The notes under the pieces: model-generated
What the model was told of the DNA's origin: nothing
What the model saw: only the letters and a program-made list of their open reading frames with translations
Databases searched by the model: none
Part shown: piece by piece, positions 15,543 to 33,985 of the stretch
How the letters are laid out: every line of letters starts with the position of its first letter
How positions within the stretch are numbered: position 1 is the stretch's first letter
Made by a program: the position numbers and the translations under genes
Source: Paulinella micropora
Lineage: Eukaryota; Cercozoa; Imbricatea; Euglyphida
Length of the DNA: 33,985 bases
Assembly: GCA_009731375.1 (NCBI GenBank)
Contig: BJOX01000344.1
Location: forward strand, 321,417-355,401
Reading direction: 5' to 3'

Positions 15543-18236
15543 TTCCACCACCTCGAAACGATTACCTTGAGTAGTGTCCGGGTAGGATGACGTATCGGTC
15601 TCCGAGGCAGTGTTGTAGGCCTGAGCTCGACCGAAATTCGGGTTGGAGCTTGCCCACGAGCCTCCTCCTCCTCTGGGTGGGGGGGCTGGAGCTCGAACAG
15701 CTCTCCCTCCATAAGGGGTATATCCCCGACCTCCTCCTCTTCCTCTCTGAGGGGTTCCCTGCCACCTCGAGGCTCCTCTCCATGTTCCTCGTCCTCGTCC
15801 TCCTCCTCCTCCTCCTCCTCCTCCTCCTGCTCCTGCTCCTCCTTCTCGTCCTCTTTGAGAGGCCTTTAAGTTCTTTTGTCTCTCCCTTTCCTCCTTCTTC
15901 TCCTTCATCCTCTTCATGTAGGTAATGATTGCCTCTCGTAACTCCTCATCATCACACATATTGGCATACCAACCTTCGTTCACAGCGGCAATCTGAAGCA
16001 TATTGAAAAGGCCCGGTTCCTTGCCTTCCGTCCTGCTCAGAAAATTTGCCCTTGCTGTTGGGTTCTGCCTATCATGATTGAAAGAGCAGTCTCTGTTCTC
16101 CATCTGTGCCTTACACTGCAAGCCCGCGAACCACCTCCAACATGCGGTCTTCAGGTCTGGCTCTCTCTGTCTCTTCCAACCGGCAACTCTGTTTGTGTAC
16201 GTGGCTTGTGCGCCAACAGGTACACCGCCTGCCTGTGCCGTATGTGCCTCCGTGAGCGAGTCCATGTTTGAGCATGCACTCATCACTTCTTGAAACAGTG
16301 CTGACGGAGCAACGCTTTGAACCGTATTTTCGAACACGTGTGTCTCGAGGAAGTTCTTGGACTTCACTGAGCTAAACGTCGAGCATTGTTGTATGAGCTG
16401 AGTAAGCTTACTCGGGTTAACTGTGTGTAACGCCGAAAAGAAATAGAGGATGATCGACTTGCGGCCATAGAATAGCCCATAGGAGGAAACTACCTCCGTA
16501 AGGGTCGCCGCCAAGCCAACAGCACTCCTCAAACTCATCGCCACTGTCTCAAAGATTTCAAATCCTATGAGAGTACCAGTGCAGAGATGCTGGTATCCAT
16601 GAGATTGAAAATATGAAATGAGTGTGGCCACCGCCAGTTCACACTGAGCGTCTAGGCCTGTTGCATTGTTTCTCTTAATCTCCTCCTTCTTTCTCAAAAA
16701 CTTGTACTGTGTCAGATCAAATCCCTCCGAGACTAGAGATTGGTCAAAAACAGTAACAAGGGCCTCGTATTCCTGCGTTTCGTCGCAAGGAAAAGCCTTC
16801 ATGCAGGCATTGATCTCTTTGAGCTTGCTCAAAAGCGAAGCATCAGAGTCTTTGTCTGAGCTCGTCTTGGCATATAGCATGAGACTTGCCACTCCTCCTT
16901 TCTTCCCCTTGAAGGCATTTATGATGTTCTGTCTGTCCTTCTTCTCCGTGTTTGTGACCACCACCGTAGTTGAGCCCGAGGGTGCAGGGGCTGGTGGGGC
17001 AGGAGCTGGTGGGGTCAAATATGTCGGAGGGTGTGTCTTTGCACCACTCACTTTTGCTTTCATTCTTTCCAGTCTCATCGTCTTCTCGAACTCCTCATTC
17101 TCTTTCGCCTTCTTCTTCTCAGATATCACCAGCTTTTGAGCATGAGTGATAAAGGCCACCAATTCAGAAGCAGATCTGAGAAAATTATATTTCTCCACAT
17201 ATTGGTCAACACCTGCTTTGTTGGCGACCGGTGGTGCGTTACTAAGTGATTTAAGGACAGAGTGATCCTTGGTAGGAATCCATCTCTTCCATGCCTCCTT
17301 GTGCAGTAACGCACCCATCAACAGTCTGATCTTGGTCAGAACTCTGTCGGTCTTCTCTAACTCATCAATCACAGGATGAGTTTCTCCTGCTGCCTTAATG
17401 CTTTTTTCCATCTCTGCCTTCCCCTCCTCCAAGGCCTTTATTTCCATTGTAAAAAAATGAAATATGCCACTCGAGTTTTTCGAACCCAGATTGGTCTTCA
17501 TTTTTGTTACATCGACTGCCTCCTGACCAGTCGCGAGGAATCTGGCCGTTGCTCTTGGGTTTGTGTACTGGAGGTAACCCTCACATCGTGGGCCGTATGT
17601 ACGTTCCCAAATCAGGGTTTGAGTGTACACCCCAAAGATAGCATCGAGTAATTCAAGGTGGGTGTGTGTGTCCCCAAACTTGATATGCTGTATCTTCTTT
17701 CTCTCTTCTGGATCAGAGACCAGTTTGCCGAGGAGCTGTGCTGTGTTTGATAATAGGATATAGACATCCTTTTTAGCACGACTTTTCTCTCTTCTTTGAT
17801 CCTGAGGGATCCACACATAGGTATCCTTCTCTACCCCCATCTTGTTATCAAACTCTTCTTTAGTGAGGTCATAGTGGTCTTGCACCCACTGTTGTTCCTC
17901 CACTGTGATCTCCTCTCCATCACTATGAATCAAGTCGATCATTTTTCGTCCTCCTCCTCCCGTGTAGGCAGGTGGTAAGGGATTACCATATGCTCCTCCT
18001 CCTCCCGTCTCTTCTTGTTCAAATCCTCCTTCATCTTCGTCTCCTCCATATCTTCCTTCATCATCCCAGCCCTCTTCTACTCCTCCTCCTACTCCTTCAT
18101 CTCCTCCTCCTCCTTCATTCAATCCTCCTCCTCCTCCTTCATTCAATCCTCTTCCTCCTCCTCCTCCTGCTTCTTCTTCTTCTCTTCTTTGATCTGCCTC
18201 CGAGAATTCACTCACTTCGGCGGTCTCTGTCGACAT
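15540..18236 (-). CDS. gag: Gag-like protein with glycine-rich ends and CCCH-type finger
   Basis: The 898-residue product precedes Pol on the same strand and is the capsid/nucleocapsid precursor by position. Residues 1-90 are acidic and Gly/Glu-rich. The middle (about 120-690) is largely helical and should contain the capsid domain. Near 700-725 is CWRWFAGLQC...DCSFNH, a C-x8-C-x8-C-x3-H finger in place of the usual C-x2-C-x4-H-x4-C knuckle. Residues about 795-870 are RGG-like (GRGRG, RGRGGGRGY), typical of RNA binding. The ATG at 18236 is the first in frame. It ends FEVVE-UGA, directly followed in frame by Pol. Confidence 0.85.
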   Translation of the reverse strand: MSTETAEVSEFSEADQRREEEEAGGGGGRGLNEGGGGGLNEGGGGDEGVGGGVEEGWDDEGRYGGDEDEGGFEQEETGGGGAYGNPLPPAYTGGGGRKMIDLIHSDGEEITVEEQQWVQDHYDLTKEEFDNKMGVEKDTYVWIPQDQRREKSRAKKDVYILLSNTAQLLGKLVSDPEERKKIQHIKFGDTHTHLELLDAIFGVYTQTLIWERTYGPRCEGYLQYTNPRATARFLATGQEAVDVTKMKTNLGSKNSSGIFHFFTMEIKALEEGKAEMEKSIKAAGETHPVIDELEKTDRVLTKIRLLMGALLHKEAWKRWIPTKDHSVLKSLSNAPPVANKAGVDQYVEKYNFLRSASELVAFITHAQKLVISEKKKAKENEEFEKTMRLERMKAKVSGAKTHPPTYLTPPAPAPPAPAPSGSTTVVVTNTEKKDRQNIINAFKGKKGGVASLMLYAKTSSDKDSDASLLSKLKEINACMKAFPCDETQEYEALVTVFDQSLVSEGFDLTQYKFLRKKEEIKRNNATGLDAQCELAVATLISYFQSHGYQHLCTGTLIGFEIFETVAMSLRSAVGLAATLTEVVSSYGLFYGRKSIILYFFSALHTVNPSKLTQLIQQCSTFSSVKSKNFLETHVFENTVQSVAPSALFQEVMSACSNMDSLTEAHTAQAGGVPVGAQATYTNRVAGWKRQREPDLKTACWRWFAGLQCKAQMENRDCSFNHDRQNPTARANFLSRTEGKEPGLFNMLQIAAVNEGWYANMCDDEELREAIITYMKRMKEKKEERERQKNLKASQRGREGGAGAGGGGGGGGGGRGRGTWRGASRWQGTPQRGRGGGRGYTPYGGRAVRAPAPPPRGGGGSWASSNPNFGRAQAYNTASETDTSSYPDTTQGNRFEVVE

Positions 18237-19002
18237 GATGTCGTAGTAGTGATCAACAGGAGGACAGTGTCAGCTCCTATGTTTGGTTTTTGTTCGTTTG
18301 TGTTCTGTTCCTCCTTCAGTCGATTGACTAGTGAAGAGAGAAACTAATAGAGAGGGTAGGATAAGATTCCCTGTCCTCTATGAAACACTGTTTGTATGTT
18401 TGTTTTTGTTTGAGAAAAATAGTCTTTGAGACTTTCTCCGATTTCTTGTTCTCCTTACTCAGATTACTTTCTCCTCCTTCTTTTCTATATTGTATCTAGT
18501 ATGAGGCACTTGGACCTACACACAGATAGTAATAGAGAAGCTAGAAAAGCTCTCCTTGAGAAGTCGACAGTCGGTCGGATAGGTTCTCAGACCTACCTTT
18601 AGAAAACGATCAGAGATTTGCAAAAATACTCTGACGTATGTGTGAGATAATGCAGATAAATGCACAAACTAGAAGGGTAGAGTGTTGTGCTCCTGTCCCT
18701 ATGCTTGTTTGTGTTTTGTGTGTGTTCCTTCACTCTTCTGTCCACCTCCTTCTTCTTGGTCTCTGTGTGAGAACAGCAAGAACGACAGAGAGTTTGTATC
18801 TGATGTCTCCTTGTGAGCACACAGATACTGATTGGGCTAGAGGGTACGAGACACCTGCTTGAGACCAATCAAATTATTTGTTTTGTGAAAGAGTTATGAG
18901 GGAGCTGTGTTGGAGTATTTGTTTTCGTCTGACGTCCCCGTGTGAGACAGGTCAGTGAAAATTCACTCTGTTGCCTGTGTGGCAAAGCAGAAAGAAATCA
19001 CC
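18237..19002 (-). other. 5' leader of the Ty3/Gypsy element
   Basis: About 0.77 kb between the primer-binding site and the Gag ATG. Short ORFs only. It would hold the packaging signal, which cannot be located by eye. Confidence 0.6.
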
Positions 19003-19020
19003 CTAGTGATGTGGACTCCA
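19003..19020 (-). promoter_or_regulatory. Candidate tRNA primer-binding site
   Basis: On the element's strand the sequence TGGAGTCCACATCACTAG starts two bases after the 5' LTR. TGG complements the CCA end of a tRNA and the position is right. The matching tRNA is unknown and the inferred T-arm part is unusual, so the match may be shorter than 18 nt. Confidence 0.55.
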
Positions 19021-19022
19021 AA

Positions 19023-19259
19023 TGTAATGCCCCCAACGATAGCTCGTAAAAAGTCGGTAATACAACCAAACACAGTCCTCAAAAGATGAGAATGATGTCT
19101 CGTTATATTAGCTCAGTGAAGCCAAAAAGGAAAACGGCAACAGACCAGGAATAAAATGGCATCAGGTCCAATCCGGACAAATAATACTGAAAAACAAGCT
19201 GGTGCACCTGTCACTAGGAAAAGGTATTTTTACCGGCTATCCGGGGGGTGATGCCTACA
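19023..19259 (-). repeat. 5' LTR of the Ty3/Gypsy element
   Basis: 237 bp; in element orientation it is the upstream LTR and should carry the promoter. It differs from the 3' LTR by an additional 5 bp and three substitutions. Confidence 0.93.
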
Positions 19260-19884
19260 GAGAGTGTTATTCAAGTTAATATGAACAATCCGAGGCTCTT
19301 ATTGTGTCTGGACTCGTGACCGACACGGGGTCAGTCACCTATTAATAAAGTAGCACATATTTACCTATCTACGCCTCATATATAGTATATATATATATAT
19401 TATATATATATATATGTATTATATATATATAGTTAGTAGCTGAGATTATTTGTCACGTATTAATAGTAATATTAATAAATTTATTGTATACACAAACTGC
19501 TGTTTTAACCACAAATTTATTAATATTAATATAAAGAGCATGCTTGCCACTTAGACTAGCAGGTATGAGTACGCTTCGTGAGGGAAATGGCGAAATCATG
19601 ATGATTCCTTTTCTTATATTGCTCCCCAGTCTGTGGTTATTGACCGTCACTGGCTTGAGGGGTCTTGGAGGAACACACCAAAACCATTTTGTCTTTAACA
19701 TTAATATTAATATTAGTATATAATATTCATGACAGAAATTTATTCATTCATTCATTCGTCGTTACATGCATGCATGCACATACATACATACACACATACA
19801 TACATACATACATACATACAAATGCAGCATGTAAACACAAGTAACGCCAAGGCAATCGTCAGACGCTTCGAGCTCGCCATCAAG
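19260..19884. other. AT-rich non-coding DNA with a 16-bp inverted repeat
   Basis: This is the continuation of the DNA left of 8650 before the retrotransposon landed. It contains a TA dinucleotide run (about 19380-19432), a perfect 16-bp inverted repeat (19467-19482 with 19513-19528, 30-nt spacer) and a short CATA run (about 19780-19820). No gene is visible. Confidence 0.5.
19467..19528. repeat. 16-bp perfect inverted repeat
   Basis: TAATATTAATAAATTT at 19467-19482 is the exact reverse complement of AAATTTATTAATATTA at 19513-19528. It could fold as a cruciform or RNA hairpin. Confidence 0.8.
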
Positions 19885-20440
19885 GTAAATCATCGTGTCT
19901 TTTCTGCTAACAGTCCGCTGGCTATCCAAACATTGTGCGTGTTCTGCTAAAAGTCCGCTGGCTATCCAACCATTGGGCGTTTTCTGCTAAAAGTCCGTTA
20001 ACTAACCACCACGGGCGTGTTTTGCCAAAAAGTCCGCTAGCTAGCCAACCATTCTGCGTGTTCTGCTAAATGTCCACTGGCTAACCAACCATTCTCTGCT
20101 CATAGTCCGCTGGCTAGTCAACCATGGTGCGTGTTCAGCTAAAAGTCCGCTGGCTAACCAACCATGGCGCGTTTTCTGGTAAAAGTCCGCTAGATAACCA
20201 ACCATTCTGTGTGTTCCGCGAAAAGTCCGTTGGCTAGTCAACAACCATTGTGCGTTTCTGCTAAAAGTCCGCTGGCGTGCGTGTTATTAATATGCTAAAA
20301 GTCCACTGGCTAACCAATCATGCTGCTAAAAGTCCGCTGGCTAGCCAAACATGGGGCGTGTCCGTCAACTAATCAACCATCGTGCGTTTTCCGCTAAAAG
20401 TCCGCTAACTAGCCAACATCGTGCATTTTCAAAGTGTAGG
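19885..20440 (-). repeat. About 40-bp minisatellite derived from the end of BUD32
   Basis: About 14 imperfect units with a period near 40 bp; landmark AGTCCG starts near 19912, 19951, 19991, 20031, 20102, 20143, 20183 and 20223. On the minus strand each unit reads approximately AGAAAACGCACCATGGTTGG followed by CTAG and then CCAGCGGACTTTTAGC. The first part equals the last codons of the BUD32 exon (RKRTMVG), then its stop codon and a little 3' sequence. The array starts directly after the real stop and would lie in the 3' UTR. Confidence 0.8.

Positions 20441-33985
<13,545 letters not shown>

Larger units (their letters stand above)
8650..19259 (-). mobile_element. Near-intact Ty3/Gypsy-type LTR retrotransposon
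   Basis: The element has an LTR at each end (8650-8881 and 19023-19259), beginning TG and ending CA. GAGA precedes the left LTR (8646-8649) and follows the right LTR (19260-19263), giving a 4-bp target duplication. Gag and Pol occupy the minus strand, with a 0.8-kb leader and a 0.8-kb 3' non-coding part. The domain order protease, reverse transcriptase, RNase H, integrase places it in Ty3/Gypsy (Metaviridae). The LTRs differ by three substitutions and one 5-bp indel, so insertion was recent. Both coding frames are open apart from the single UGA between them. Confidence 0.93.

Overview
The window is nuclear DNA of a eukaryote, most likely a unicellular alga or other protist. It holds a spliced host gene with GT-AG introns, two classes of retrotransposon, very large tetranucleotide arrays and an integrated polinton-like virus (PLV). 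Three runs of N (2405-2414, 6781-6790, 22140-22154) mark assembly gaps. The species cannot be named from the sequence.

Positions 1 to about 8.6 kb are AT-rich, gene-dense and intronless. They carry a PLV-type morphogenesis block: a major capsid protein, a penton-like minor capsid protein and a fibre-like surface protein. Next to these lie a tyrosine recombinase with a telomere-resolvase (protelomerase) signature, several small unknown genes, and an intergenic zone rich in inverted repeats. The ATPase and replication genes expected of a PLV are not in the window and may lie to its left.

Positions 8650-19259 are one near-intact Ty3/Gypsy-type LTR retrotransposon on the minus strand. It has LTRs of 232 and 237 bp that are almost identical, a 4-bp GAGA target duplication, a polypurine tract and a primer-binding-site candidate. 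Gag and Pol are in the same frame, separated only by one UGA codon.

Positions 19.3-34 kb look at first like simple-sequence repeats. Read on the minus strand, they contain the host gene for the KEOPS-complex kinase BUD32 (TP53RK/PRPK). Seven phase-compatible exons run from 33578 down to a stop at 20441. The first coding exon or exons (glycine-rich loop, ATP-binding lysine) were not found. The introns consist of (TATC), (TATG) and (AATC/GATC) arrays. Among them lie many decayed and sometimes inverted copies of the exons, and a roughly 40-bp minisatellite after the stop is built from the last codons of the gene.

The TATC/GATA arrays contain a LINE with a reverse transcriptase and a restriction-like endonuclease, a 28-bp remnant of its 3' end, a pair of related ~430-bp elements and another unidentified insert. 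All lie in the same orientation relative to the TATC strand, which suggests a family of strand-specific, microsatellite-targeting retroelements.
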